50,394 nt of DNA, taken from Yersinia thracica (lineage in GTDB: Bacteria > Pseudomonadota > Gammaproteobacteria > Enterobacterales > Enterobacteriaceae). Location: NCBI RefSeq assembly GCF_902170565.1, contig NZ_CABHXX010000120.1, forward strand, positions 1 to 50,394. The letters run 5' to 3'. The notes beneath the pieces were generated by a model. The model was not told the origin of the DNA, did not search any database, and was given only the letters and a program-made list of their open reading frames with translations. Made by a program: the position numbers and the translations under genes. Shown here one piece after another: positions 30,861-40,400 of this stretch; the first letter of the stretch is position 1, and the number at the start of each line of letters is the position of its first letter.

Positions 30861-31247
30861 ATGGCTTACAGCGAAAAAGTAATCGATCACTACGAAAACC
30901 CACGTAACGTCGGGTCATTCGACAACGCAGATCCTACCATTGGTAGCGGAATGGTTGGCGCACCCGCTTGTGGTGATGTCATGAAGTTGCAGATTAAAGT
31001 TAACGACGCTGGCATTATTGAAGATGCGCGTTTCAAAACTTATGGCTGCGGCTCTGCTATTGCCTCCAGCTCTCTGGTAACTGAATGGATGAAAGGTAAG
31101 TCTCTCGAGCAAGCTGAAGCGATCAAGAATACTCAGATCGCAGAAGAGCTGGAGTTACCGCCAGTCAAAATTCACTGCTCAATTTTGGCTGAAGATGCCA
31201 TTAAAGCAGCTATCGCCGACTACAAAAGCAAACATACTGCCAAGTAG
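30861..31247 (+). CDS. iscU: Fe-S cluster scaffold IscU
   Basis: IscU assembles [2Fe-2S] clusters with sulfur from IscS. It is 128 residues with the three ligand cysteines (GAPACGDVM, YGCGSAIAS, IHCSILAED) and the LPPVK motif recognised by HscA just before the third Cys. CAGGAG lies upstream of the ATG, 30 bp after iscS. Confidence 0.98.
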   Translation: MAYSEKVIDHYENPRNVGSFDNADPTIGSGMVGAPACGDVMKLQIKVNDAGIIEDARFKTYGCGSAIASSSLVTEWMKGKSLEQAEAIKNTQIAEELELPPVKIHCSILAEDAIKAAIADYKSKHTAK

Positions 31248-31267
31248 TTGTAAAATAGGTTATTAAT

Positions 31268-31314
31268 AACCAGCTTGTCTTTCACTTTGGTGCAAACTTT
31301 AGTGCCGGCTGGTT
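31268..31314 (+). other. Hairpin in the iscU-iscA gap
   Basis: AACCAGC and GCTGGTT form a perfect 7-bp outer stem around a 33-base loop, with CACT/AGTG able to pair inside. There is no T-run, so this is more likely an mRNA-processing or stability element than a terminator. Confidence 0.5.
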
Positions 31315-31334
31315 CTTTGATTTGAGGTTGTTGT

Positions 31335-31658
31335 ATGTCGATATCAATCAGCGACAGTGCTGCACAACGGGTCAGCGCCTTTTTAAATCACCGTGGTAAG
31401 GGCTTAGGTCTGCGCTTAGGCGTACGGACGTCGGGCTGCTCCGGTATGGCATATGTCCTGGAATTTGTTGATGAAATGAACGATGACGATATCGTTTTTG
31501 AAGACAAAGGTGTGAAAGTGATCATCGACGGCAAAAGCATGGTCTATCTTGACGGCACCGAGCTGGATTTCGTCAAAGAAGGTCTGAACGAAGGCTTTAA
31601 ATTCAACAATCCGAATGTCTCCAATGAGTGCGGATGTGGTGAAAGCTTTAACGTCTGA
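31335..31658 (+). CDS. iscA: A-type Fe-S carrier IscA
   Basis: IscA carries iron or assembled clusters to targets. It is 107 residues with the three conserved cysteines in [11 protein letters not shown] and NECGCGESF at the C-terminus. It lies 87 bp after iscU. Confidence 0.98.
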   Translation: MSISISDSAAQRVSAFLNHRGKGLGLRLGVRTSGCSGMAYVLEFVDEMNDDDIVFEDKGVKVIIDGKSMVYLDGTELDFVKEGLNEGFKFNNPNVSNECGCGESFNV

Positions 31659-31768
31659 CCCCAGTTTTTGTTCCTGTCTCAGGAACTTGATGCTTGATAT
31701 AGCGCTTATTTTAAAGGGAGCTATATTCGATCTCAGCCCAGCCATGACGACAACTTCCAGAGCATGCT

Positions 31769-32293
31769 ATGGATTACTTCACATTATTCGGGCTGCCGGC
31801 TCAGTACCTGATTGACGGCAACCAACTCACAACCCGCTATCAAGAATTGCAACGCCAATTCCATCCTGACCGTTTTGCAAATCAGCCTGAACGCGAGCGT
31901 TTGGCCTCATTGCAACAAGCCGCGACCATCAATGATGCCTACCAAACCCTCAAGCACCCGTTAAAACGGGCTGAGTATATGCTATCTTTGCAGGGTTTTG
32001 ATTTAGGCAACGAACAGCATACTATGCGCGATACCGCGTTTCTGATGGAGCAATTGGAGCTGCGGGAAGAGCTTGATGCTATCGAGCGCCACCCGGAGGC
32101 TGAGGCGCAACTTGCTGCATTCAGTCGCCGTTTGGCACTGATGACGAAAACACGCAGCCAACTGATGGTCGAGCAATTGGATCAACAACAGTGGGAACAA
32201 ACCGCTGATACGGTTAGAAAATTACGTTTTCTGGATAAGTTAGGACAGCAGGTTGAACAGCTAGAAGATCGCCTGTTTGATGACTTTTCCTGA
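31769..32293 (+). CDS. hscB: J-domain co-chaperone HscB
   Basis: HscB brings IscU to HscA and stimulates its ATPase. The 174-residue protein has an N-terminal J domain (about 1-75) with the HPD motif in QFHPDRFAN and the preceding YFTLFGLP, followed by the C-terminal helical IscU-binding domain. The gap to hscA is 135 bp, unusually wide within this operon. Confidence 0.96.
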   Translation: MDYFTLFGLPAQYLIDGNQLTTRYQELQRQFHPDRFANQPERERLASLQQAATINDAYQTLKHPLKRAEYMLSLQGFDLGNEQHTMRDTAFLMEQLELREELDAIERHPEAEAQLAAFSRRLALMTKTRSQLMVEQLDQQQWEQTADTVRKLRFLDKLGQQVEQLEDRLFDDFS

Positions 32294-32428
32294 GAACCTA
32301 ATAGGGCAATAAAATTGTATCTAATTGATAATAATAAATAAAAAAATCAATGTATTGATGACTGCAATGCCTAGCTACTTCTTATTAGAGTGTGTCGCTA
32401 AAGTTTTATAGATTGATGGAAGCTCAAC

Positions 32429-34279
32429 ATGGCCTTATTACAAATTAGTGAGCCTGGTTTAACCGCTGCACCGCATCAACGTCGGTTGGCCGCAGGGATA
32501 GATTTAGGCACCACCAACTCACTGGTAGCGACAGTGCGCAGCGGTAAAGCGCAAACGCTGGCAGATGAACAACTGCGGGATCTTTTGCCCTCAGTGGTTC
32601 ACTATCAACAAAATGGTATTGATGTCGGCTGGAATGCGCGCAATTTAGCCGCATTGGACCCGGTCAATACCATCAGTTCAATTAAACGCATGATGGGCCG
32701 TTCTTTGGCCGATATTGTGCAGCGCTACCCTAATCTGCCTTACCAATTCCAATCCAGTGAGAACGGTTTGCCGATGATCCAGACTGCTAGCGGGTTGGTT
32801 AATCCGGTGCAAGTGTCTGCGGATATTCTCAAAACGTTGGCGCAACGGGCACAGGCGGTCTTGGAAGGGGAGTTGGACGGCGTGGTCATTACTGTCCCCG
32901 CTTATTTTGATGATGCTCAGCGGCAGGGCACCAAAGACGCAGCTCGTCTGGCGGGGTTGCATGTGTTGCGTTTGCTTAATGAGCCGACCGCTGCGGCTAT
33001 CGCCTATGGTCTGGATTCAGGTCAGGAAGGGGTGATCGCCGTTTATGACTTGGGCGGTGGGACATTTGATATCTCTATCTTGCGCTTGAGCCGCGGTGTG
33101 TTTGAAGTGCTGGCCACTGGCGGTGACTCGGCACTGGGGGGCGATGACTTTGACCACCTATTAGCAGATTGGCTGCGTGAGCAAGCTAGTATTGATTCCC
33201 GTGATGACCATGGTGTCCAGCGGCAATTATTGGATGCGGCCATCGCGGCTAAGATTGCCTTGAGTGATGCTGAGGTTGCTGATGTCTCTGTGGCTGGCTG
33301 GCAAGGGCAAATCACCCGTCAGCAGTTTGAGTCCCTGATAGCGTCATTAGTTAAACGCACATTGATGGCCTGTCGCCGTGCGCTAAAAGATGCAGGCGTC
33401 ACGGCCGATGAAGTGTTGGAAGTGGTGATGGTCGGTGGTTCGACCCGTGTACCTTTGGTGCGCGAGCAGGTTGGGCAATTTTTTGGCCGCACGCCACTGA
33501 CTTCAATTGACCCGGATAAAGTGGTCGCCATTGGCGCGGCGATCCAAGCAGACATTCTGGTGGGAAATAAACCCGACAGTGACATGCTGCTGCTTGATGT
33601 TATCCCGCTGTCATTAGGGCTGGAAACTATGGGCGGTTTAGTGGAGAAAATCATTCCGCGCAATACCACCATTCCAGTCGCCCGCGCGCAAGAATTCACC
33701 ACCTTTAAAGACGGCCAAAGCGGGATGATGATTCACGTGCTGCAAGGTGAACGTGAACTGGTGCAAGATTGCCGTTCTCTCGCCCGCTTTAGTTTACGTG
33801 GTTTACCGCCGCTGCCAGCGGGGGGCGCGCATATTCGTGTGACTTTCCAGGTGGATGCGGACGGTTTATTGAGTGTCACGGCGATGGAAAAATCCACTGG
33901 CGTGGAGGCATCGATTCAGGTGAAGCCCTCTTATGGGCTGTCTGATGATGAAATTGCCAATATGATTAAAGATTCGATGGCGAACGCGCACAGTGATATT
34001 GGCGCACGTAAGCTGGCGGAACAACAGGTCGAAGCCTCCCGCGTGTTGGAAAGTTTACAAGGCGCATTGGCACAAGACGCAGCACTACTCAGTGAGCAAG
34101 AAAGTACTGCTATCGCTCAGGCGATGGCGGCATTACAGCAGCAGATGCAGGGCACTGACCCGCACGCAATCGAAGCTGCGATAAAAGCGTTAGATGCACA
34201 AACGCAAGATTTTGCCGCGCGCCGGATGGATGCTTCTATTCGCCGTGCTTTGGCTGGCCATTCAGTGGATGAGGTTTAA
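32429..34279 (+). CDS. hscA: Hsp70-type chaperone HscA
   Basis: HscA uses ATP to release clusters from IscU to acceptors. The 616-residue protein has the Hsp70 ATPase domain with [12 protein letters not shown] (about 24-35), [13 protein letters not shown] (about 204-216) and [12 protein letters not shown], followed by a substrate-binding domain and helical lid. Length matches E. coli HscA. GGAAG precedes the ATG. It is followed two bases later by fdx. Confidence 0.98.
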   Translation: MALLQISEPGLTAAPHQRRLAAGIDLGTTNSLVATVRSGKAQTLADEQLRDLLPSVVHYQQNGIDVGWNARNLAALDPVNTISSIKRMMGRSLADIVQRYPNLPYQFQSSENGLPMIQTASGLVNPVQVSADILKTLAQRAQAVLEGELDGVVITVPAYFDDAQRQGTKDAARLAGLHVLRLLNEPTAAAIAYGLDSGQEGVIAVYDLGGGTFDISILRLSRGVFEVLATGGDSALGGDDFDHLLADWLREQASIDSRDDHGVQRQLLDAAIAAKIALSDAEVADVSVAGWQGQITRQQFESLIASLVKRTLMACRRALKDAGVTADEVLEVVMVGGSTRVPLVREQVGQFFGRTPLTSIDPDKVVAIGAAIQADILVGNKPDSDMLLLDVIPLSLGLETMGGLVEKIIPRNTTIPVARAQEFTTFKDGQSGMMIHVLQGERELVQDCRSLARFSLRGLPPLPAGGAHIRVTFQVDADGLLSVTAMEKSTGVEASIQVKPSYGLSDDEIANMIKDSMANAHSDIGARKLAEQQVEASRVLESLQGALAQDAALLSEQESTAIAQAMAALQQQMQGTDPHAIEAAIKALDAQTQDFAARRMDASIRRALAGHSVDEV

Positions 34280-34281
34280 TC

Positions 34282-34617
34282 ATGCCCAAAATAGTATTTC
34301 TGCCCCATAAAGACCTTTGCCCGGATGGTGCAGTACTGGAAGCAATCCAAGGTGAGACCATACTGGACGTCGCCTTGCGCAATGGAATCGACATCGAGCA
34401 TGCCTGTGAGAAATCCTGCGCTTGCACCACTTGTCACTGTATTGTGCGCGAAGGGTTTGATTCGCTGCCGGAAAGCAGTGAGCTGGAAGATGATATGCTG
34501 GATAAAGCTTGGGGCCTGGAGCCGGAAAGCCGTCTGAGCTGTCAGGCGACAGTGACGGACGAAGATCTGGTGGTCGAGATCCCGCGTTATACCATTAACC
34601 ATGCACGGGAACACTGA
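34282..34617 (+). CDS. fdx: Isc-type [2Fe-2S] ferredoxin Fdx
   Basis: Fdx supplies electrons for cluster assembly. It is 111 residues with the C-x5-C-x2-C pattern in [14 protein letters not shown] and the fourth ligand in LSCQATV. It lies two bases after hscA and two before iscX, which suggests coupled translation. Confidence 0.98.
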   Translation: MPKIVFLPHKDLCPDGAVLEAIQGETILDVALRNGIDIEHACEKSCACTTCHCIVREGFDSLPESSELEDDMLDKAWGLEPESRLSCQATVTDEDLVVEIPRYTINHAREH

Positions 34618-34619
34618 TA

Positions 34620-34820
34620 ATGAGCTTAACGTGGCAAGATACTCGCGAGATTGGCGAAGCGCTTTACGACCAGTTCCCGGACACGGATCCGAAAACAGTG
34701 CGTTTCACCGATATGCACCAATGGATCTGTGACTTAGAAGATTTCGATGACGATCCGCAAGGATCAAATGAAAAAGTGCTGGAAGCCATCCTGCTGGTCT
34801 GGTTAGATGAGTTTGAATAA
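34620..34820 (+). CDS. iscX: Fe-S assembly regulator IscX
   Basis: IscX (YfhJ) is a small acidic protein that binds IscS and iron and modulates cluster assembly. It is 66 residues, as in E. coli, with the acidic stretch [20 protein letters not shown]. It is the last gene of the isc operon. Confidence 0.97.
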   Translation: MSLTWQDTREIGEALYDQFPDTDPKTVRFTDMHQWICDLEDFDDDPQGSNEKVLEAILLVWLDEFE

Positions 34821-34826
34821 ATACCT

Positions 34827-34852
34827 GAGGGTCGCACGAGCGGCCCTTTTTT
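34827..34852 (+). terminator. Intrinsic terminator of the isc operon
   Basis: AGGGTCGC-ACGA-GCGGCCCT (one G-U pair) is followed by TTTTTT, seven bases after iscX. Confidence 0.9.
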
Positions 34853-34974
34853 CTATCTGTTACTGTATAGCAGACCGTATTTTTTAGAGTAGAACGTTTT
34901 GATCCGCCGTGGCTAACACAGGGCCGCGTATAACTAGCTGAATAACAGCAAAAAATAATAATGAAGAGGTTGTC

Positions 34975-36267
34975 ATGACAGAAATAATGCAAGTATCCCT
35001 ATCAAATAACCCAGCTGACGCACGCTGGGGTGAGAAAGCGTTACTCAGCACCGATGCTGAGGGGATAACGATTCATCTGACCGGTAATGGCAAATTAGGT
35101 ACCATTCAACGTGCCGCTCGCAAAATAGATGGGCAAGGTATCAAACAGGTAAAACTAGCCGGTGAGGGCTGGGGTCTGGAGCAAAGCTGGGCATTTTGGC
35201 AAGGTTTCCGTGGGCCAAAAGGGCAGCGCAGTGTGGCGTGGGCAGAACTGCCAGAGAACGAAAAAACCGAGCTGAAACAACGGCTAAAAATTATTGATTG
35301 GGTGCGCGATACGATTAATGCGCCAGCAGAAGATTTAGGGCCAGAACAACTGGCTAAAAACGCGATTGATTTACTGTGCGCAGTATCATGCGATGCTGTC
35401 AGCTACCGCATTACCAAAGGCGAAGATCTGCGCGAGCAGGGCTATGCTGGGATTTACACTGTTGGTCGTGGCTCTGATCGTGCGCCGGTATTGCTGGCTT
35501 TGGACTATAACCCAACCGGTAATCCAGATGCGCCAGTGATGGCGTGTTTGGTTGGCAAAGGTATTACTTTTGATTCAGGCGGTTACAGCCTGAAACAGAG
35601 CGCATTTATGGACTCTATGAAGTCCGATATGGGCGGTGCCGCGACAGTCACGGGCGCATTGGCATTAGCAGCAGCCCGTGGTTTGAAACAGCGGGTGAAA
35701 CTGTATTTGTGTTGTGCGGATAATATGGTTAGCGGTAATGCCTTTAAGCTGGGTGATATCATTCGCTATCGCAATGGCAAGACCGTCGAAATCATGAATA
35801 CTGATGCTGAAGGGCGTTTAGTGTTGGCTGATGGTCTGATTGATGCTTCAGAGCAGAATGCACCGCTGATTATTGATGCTGCCACTTTGACCGGCGCGGC
35901 AAAAACGGCGCTGGGTAATGATTACCATGCGCTATTTAGTTTTGATGATGAATTGGCCCAAGAGTTGTTGAGCAGTGCGCAAAGTGAGCATGAGCCTTTC
36001 TGGCGCTTGCCATTAGCTGAATTCCATCGCAGCCAACTGCCATCCAACTTTGCTGAGTTGAATAATGTCGCGGGGGCAGCCTACAGTGCGGGTGCCAGCA
36101 CTGCCGCAGCATTTTTGTCGCATTTCGTGAAAGACTATCAGCAAGGTTGGCTGCACATTGACTGCTCTGCGACTTACCGTAAAGGTGCGGTTGATCAGTG
36201 GTCTGCCGGTGCTACAGGTCTGGGTGTTCGTACTATTGCTAACTTGCTGTTGGCGAAAGCAAAATAA
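34975..36267 (+). CDS. pepB: Aminopeptidase B PepB
   Basis: PepB is an M17 leucyl-aminopeptidase-type enzyme of broad specificity, cytoplasmic and hexameric. It is 430 residues, close to the E. coli 427. The metal and catalytic motifs are [14 protein letters not shown] (about 194-207), [11 protein letters not shown] and the family signature [12 protein letters not shown] (about 280-291). GAGG precedes the ATG. It has its own unit between the isc terminator and a palindromic repeat. Confidence 0.97.
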   Translation: MTEIMQVSLSNNPADARWGEKALLSTDAEGITIHLTGNGKLGTIQRAARKIDGQGIKQVKLAGEGWGLEQSWAFWQGFRGPKGQRSVAWAELPENEKTELKQRLKIIDWVRDTINAPAEDLGPEQLAKNAIDLLCAVSCDAVSYRITKGEDLREQGYAGIYTVGRGSDRAPVLLALDYNPTGNPDAPVMACLVGKGITFDSGGYSLKQSAFMDSMKSDMGGAATVTGALALAAARGLKQRVKLYLCCADNMVSGNAFKLGDIIRYRNGKTVEIMNTDAEGRLVLADGLIDASEQNAPLIIDAATLTGAAKTALGNDYHALFSFDDELAQELLSSAQSEHEPFWRLPLAEFHRSQLPSNFAELNNVAGAAYSAGASTAAAFLSHFVKDYQQGWLHIDCSATYRKGAVDQWSAGATGLGVRTIANLLLAKAK

Positions 36268-36288
36268 GAAGTTGATGTGCCGAGGAGT

Positions 36289-36362
36289 GAGAATAGGCAG
36301 ATCGTAAAGCCGCCGTAAACCCTTCCCTGGGGGCTTGTTCCGCGCCATCCCTGGCGCGGACA
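36289..36362. repeat. Palindromic intergenic repeat between pepB and sseB
   Basis: TCCGCGCCA-TCCC-TGGCGCGGA is a perfect 9-bp stem with a four-base loop (about 36338-36360), preceded by CGTAAACCCTTCCCTGGGGG. I believe this motif is a dispersed Yersinia intergenic repeat, but that is from memory. There is no T-run, so it is not a standard terminator. Confidence 0.6.
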
Positions 36363-36424
36363 CTTTACTCTTCTACCTATCCACCCTCCCATTTATCCTA
36401 GCAAGATGTTTTTTGGAGTAGAGC

Positions 36425-37324
36425 ATGAGTTTGCCACAACCCCCTGCTGTTGATAGCCACGGAAACCACCATCATGATGAAGACCAAAGTCTGGAGTCTT
36501 TGCTGAAACTGGCGGCGACGGAATCAATTCATCGTACCGCTTTTTTCCGCACACTGTTGGATGCCACAGTTTTGGTGCTGGTGGACGGGTCAGAGCAGGG
36601 CGATGAAGAGGGTGAGATGGCCTTCACAACAGGCGATGGGGTGAATATTCTGCATTGGGAAAAGCAGGATGGCGAATCGGTCATTCCCTTCTTTACCTCG
36701 GTAGAGGTGCTCCAGCAAGCGCTGGATATCGCCGAAGATCAACCGATTGACAGTGAAAAACTGTCAGTTAATCACCCCAAACAGCCTTTTGTCGCCATGC
36801 CAGCGCGGGTGTTATTTGAAATGACCCAAGGCGCACACCTGTTTTTGAACCCAAAATCAGAGCACGGTAAAGAGTTTTGGCCACAAGAAGTGGCGATGCT
36901 ACTGGAAAATGGCGGTTTAGCCCAACCAGCCGAAATGGTGGTGGATAAAGAGAGCCAAATTCTGTTGGGGCAGCCGGAAGAATATCCTGCGGCGATGGTA
37001 GATGCCCTGATCCAGCTGTTTAGCCAGCGTAAACCCGTGCGGCGTGCTTTCTTGGCGCTGATGCATGATAAGAGTGTGGATGATAAACCTAACTTATTGG
37101 TTGGGCTGGAAGTGGATGGCACAGATGATGAGATTGACCAACTGATTCAAGAGGCCGGTAATGTTGCCAGTGACCATGCGCCGGATGATGGCCCGGTAGA
37201 TTTTTGCGTGGTGAATGAGAAGGAGCGGGGGGTAAGCCATTACCTGATGACACATACCCAAGCATTTTACCAGCGCAGATGGGGCAGTTGGCTAAGGAAT
37301 ATCATTCCTTCGACCAGCCATTAA
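36425..37324 (+). CDS. sseB: Enhanced serine sensitivity protein SseB
   Basis: SseB has no firm biochemical role. Overexpression in E. coli raises serine sensitivity and the name comes from that. This copy is 299 residues against about 258 in E. coli. The extra part includes an N-terminal His/Asp stretch (HGNHHHDEDQ). The SseB N-terminal domain (about 25-145) and C-terminal domain (about 170-290) can be made out, for example FVAMPARVLFEMTQGAHLFLNP. Position after pepB is conserved. AGTAGAGC before the ATG is a modest ribosome site. Confidence 0.93.
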   Translation: MSLPQPPAVDSHGNHHHDEDQSLESLLKLAATESIHRTAFFRTLLDATVLVLVDGSEQGDEEGEMAFTTGDGVNILHWEKQDGESVIPFFTSVEVLQQALDIAEDQPIDSEKLSVNHPKQPFVAMPARVLFEMTQGAHLFLNPKSEHGKEFWPQEVAMLLENGGLAQPAEMVVDKESQILLGQPEEYPAAMVDALIQLFSQRKPVRRAFLALMHDKSVDDKPNLLVGLEVDGTDDEIDQLIQEAGNVASDHAPDDGPVDFCVVNEKERGVSHYLMTHTQAFYQRRWGSWLRNIIPSTSH

Positions 37325-37328
37325 TAAG

Positions 37329-37356
37329 AAAAGGGAGCCAATTTGGCTCCCTTTTT
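37329..37356. terminator. Bidirectional terminator between sseB and the autotransporter
   Basis: AAAAGGGAGCCA-ATT-TGGCTCCCTTTTT has a perfect GC-rich stem with A and T flanks. It can stop sseB and, from the other side, the autotransporter gene. Confidence 0.94.
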
Positions 37357-37401
37357 ATGACAGATAATCATCATTGCTACATGAAGAAACTACTGCGCCA
37401 T

Positions 37402-40400
37402 TTAGAAAGTGTAAGCAACGCCCATATTAATGGTCATTGGGGTGGCAATGTTTTTACCTTTAGAAACTTTAACTTCTGAGCCGATAGACAGGTTAGATGT
37501 CAGATTCACATTGACACCAACACCAGCGTTAGCACGAGTCCCTTTCAGGCTATTATCAAATATCTCTTTGTTAATCATCACCTTGTTACTTGCCATCAGG
37601 TCATGGTCTACCGAGAAAATTGCATAAGGCTTGATTTCTGCACCGTTATTCAACACAAAACGATAGCCGGTGTTCATACCCAAAGTACCGGTGGTAGAAC
37701 GTGTGCCTTGGCTTTGTGCTTCCATGCCGTTAGACAATTTGTATTGGTTTTTACCCGAGCTAAAGGTGTTCAGGGCCACATAAGGGGAAACATACATCGT
37801 ATCAAAAGTGATATGTTTACCCGCTTTTACTGCCAGCCCCATACCGGAGAAGTTAGCTGCGCCAGTGGCACTCTTGCCTTGCGAAGTCACACTCAGATTC
37901 TGTTTAAACTGGTTAGTTTTCAATACGCTGTTAAAGTAATAACCGCTATTGGACAGAAGTTGAGCATAAGCACCCAATGAATTACTTTCCACACTGCCGC
38001 TGCTCTGGTAATCAGATTTGATATTAGAGCTAGTATGGCTGGCGAACCCACCCATACTCAACACCGCGTTACCCAATTCAATGGCTTTGTCGCCACCTAA
38101 AGTCACGCCGCTTAACTTCTGATTGAAGTCAGTTGCGGTGCCTTTCACATCGTAACTGTCATTCAGGTAAGTTAACCACACACCACTTTCGTTAGCCGCA
38201 GTTGTTTGTTTATCCAAACGATTCTGAATAGAACTCAATTCTGCGTTAAAGATAACCGGCATGGTATTGGCGACGGCCATAATACCGGCAGTACTTGGTG
38301 TCGGGGCTATTTTATCCGCAGCCAGTTTAAAGCCACCTTTGCCATCACTGACCAGTGAATGCTTATAGTTACCCAAGTCTACCGGCCCATTGGACAGAGC
38401 GAATTTGGCAGTATTTTGCCCTTTAACATCAACGACATTTAGGTTGGCTGGTTGAGTACCGCTGGCATCGATTTGAATATCAAAACTACCATCAGCATTG
38501 CCGCTAACTTTCAGTGGCGCATCCGCATGGTTATTGAGTGTTGAACCCAGCTTAAAGCTACCTTTGCCCGCTAGCGATGCCATGGTCAGTTGAGCATTAG
38601 ACTTGCTCATATCAATGTTACCACCCGCCAATTTCACATTTTTAAAGGCGAATTGAGCCGGTTGTCCAGCACTGCCGGCAAAGGCGGCACGGCCTGCTGA
38701 TTTAGCGGTAATTTGTGCGATATCTGCGGCAATCAGTTCCATTTTGCCCGCCAGGATCAGGTCTGCTTTTGCGGTTTTCACACCCTCATGCAGGTTGATA
38801 ATGCTGTCTTTATTGGCATTAATAGTACCGTCAATGTTTGCGTTTTTATCAAAAATGACGGTGCCGCCAATGTTTGCGTTTTTATCAAAAATGACGGTGC
38901 CGCCAATGTTTGCGTTTTTATCAAAAATGACGGTGCCGCCATTGAATGTCGCATCCACCAAATGACCTGAAATTAGGGCGCTACCATTTTCAACCATCAG
39001 CTTATGTGCTTGTGCACGCGCCATCAGATTAAATTTGCCGCCTTTAACCGTGGTGTCTTTGGCTGTGCCATTAACAATAAAGTCGCCGGAATTCAAGATG
39101 GTGATGTCGGCCATTGCATCTTTATTAACTGCAAATTTGCCGCCTTTAACGGTGGTGTTATTGGCTGTGCCATTAACAATAAAGTCGCCGGAATTCAAGG
39201 TGGTGATGTCGGCGATTGCATCTTTATTAACTACAAATTTGCCGCCATTAACGGTGGAGTCTTTGGCTGTGCCAGCAACACTAAATTCGCCAGAATTCAA
39301 GGTGGTAGCGTTGGCCGTTGCACCTTTATTAACTGCAAATTTACCGCCTGTCACGGTGGTGTTATTGGCTGTGCCATTAACAATAAATTTGCCGCCATCC
39401 ACGGTGGTGTCTTTGGCAGCGCCTGTGCCATTAACCCTAAATTCACCGGAATTCAAGGTAGTGCTGCTGGCCGTTGCATTGTCATTAACAATAAACTGAC
39501 TATTTGAATTAATCAGAGTACCTTTGGTTTCTGCACCATCTTGCAGGGTAAAGGTTGAGAACTCCGTCAGTTTGGTATTATCCGCTGTTGCACCGGCGAT
39601 TAAGTCTAATGTCGCCTCTGTTAACTGGGTGTTAGTGGCTATGGCACCTGCTTTAAGATCCAGGATCGCATCATGGGTACTAAGCAGTGTATTGTCGATC
39701 TTGGCATTGTCGTTAACAGTTACTGTGCCATTGAATACCATAGTACCGGTGGCTGACGAGCCATCTTCAAGTGTAAATTTACCGTCACCTTCTACCTTAG
39801 TGCTCTTGGTTTGTGCACCGTCTTTAAGAACAAATTCGGCATCCACACCCACATTTGTGTTGTCAGCCGTTGCTCCCTCGATCAACTCCAGATGGGCATC
39901 AATCAGTGAAGTATATTGCGCATTAGCCCCTTTTTCGATAGTCAGCGTGCCACCATCAATAGCGGTTTTAAAGGCTTTAGCGCCGTCTTTCAGCGCAACC
40001 GTCCCTTTTGTGCTGCTAAGATTATTAATTTCGGCATCTTTGCCAACCGTTACAGTACCGCCTTCAAGGATTTTCGCGTCTTGGGATACAGCGATATTTA
40101 TGACATCAGCGCCATTTGCATCTTTTGTCGTTGTCCCTGCCAGTATCAGCTGGCCGCCATCATTGATGATTGAACCGAAATCTTCACCACCATTGTTGTT
40201 AATGGTGCCTTTATTGACCACAGTATCGTGAGCTTGTGCGCCAACAACCAGGTTTACGCTGCCGTCTTCGCTAACCATGCTGCCAATGATCTTGCCATCT
40301 TTTTCCACATCTTGCGTACCGCCGGCTACTTTGGTATTGATCGCGAGAGTCTTTGCAGCAACAGTACCTGATTCACTTTGGGCGATAGTTTTATCGACAG

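Noticed and set aside
38833-38940. CRISPR-like direct repeats
   Set aside because: The 36-bp units are back to back with no spacers and lie in frame inside a coding sequence.
39004-39507. Plus-strand open frames of 154-167 codons with striking internal repeats
   Set aside because: They are the complement of the repeated autotransporter passenger. The repetition comes from the coding strand.
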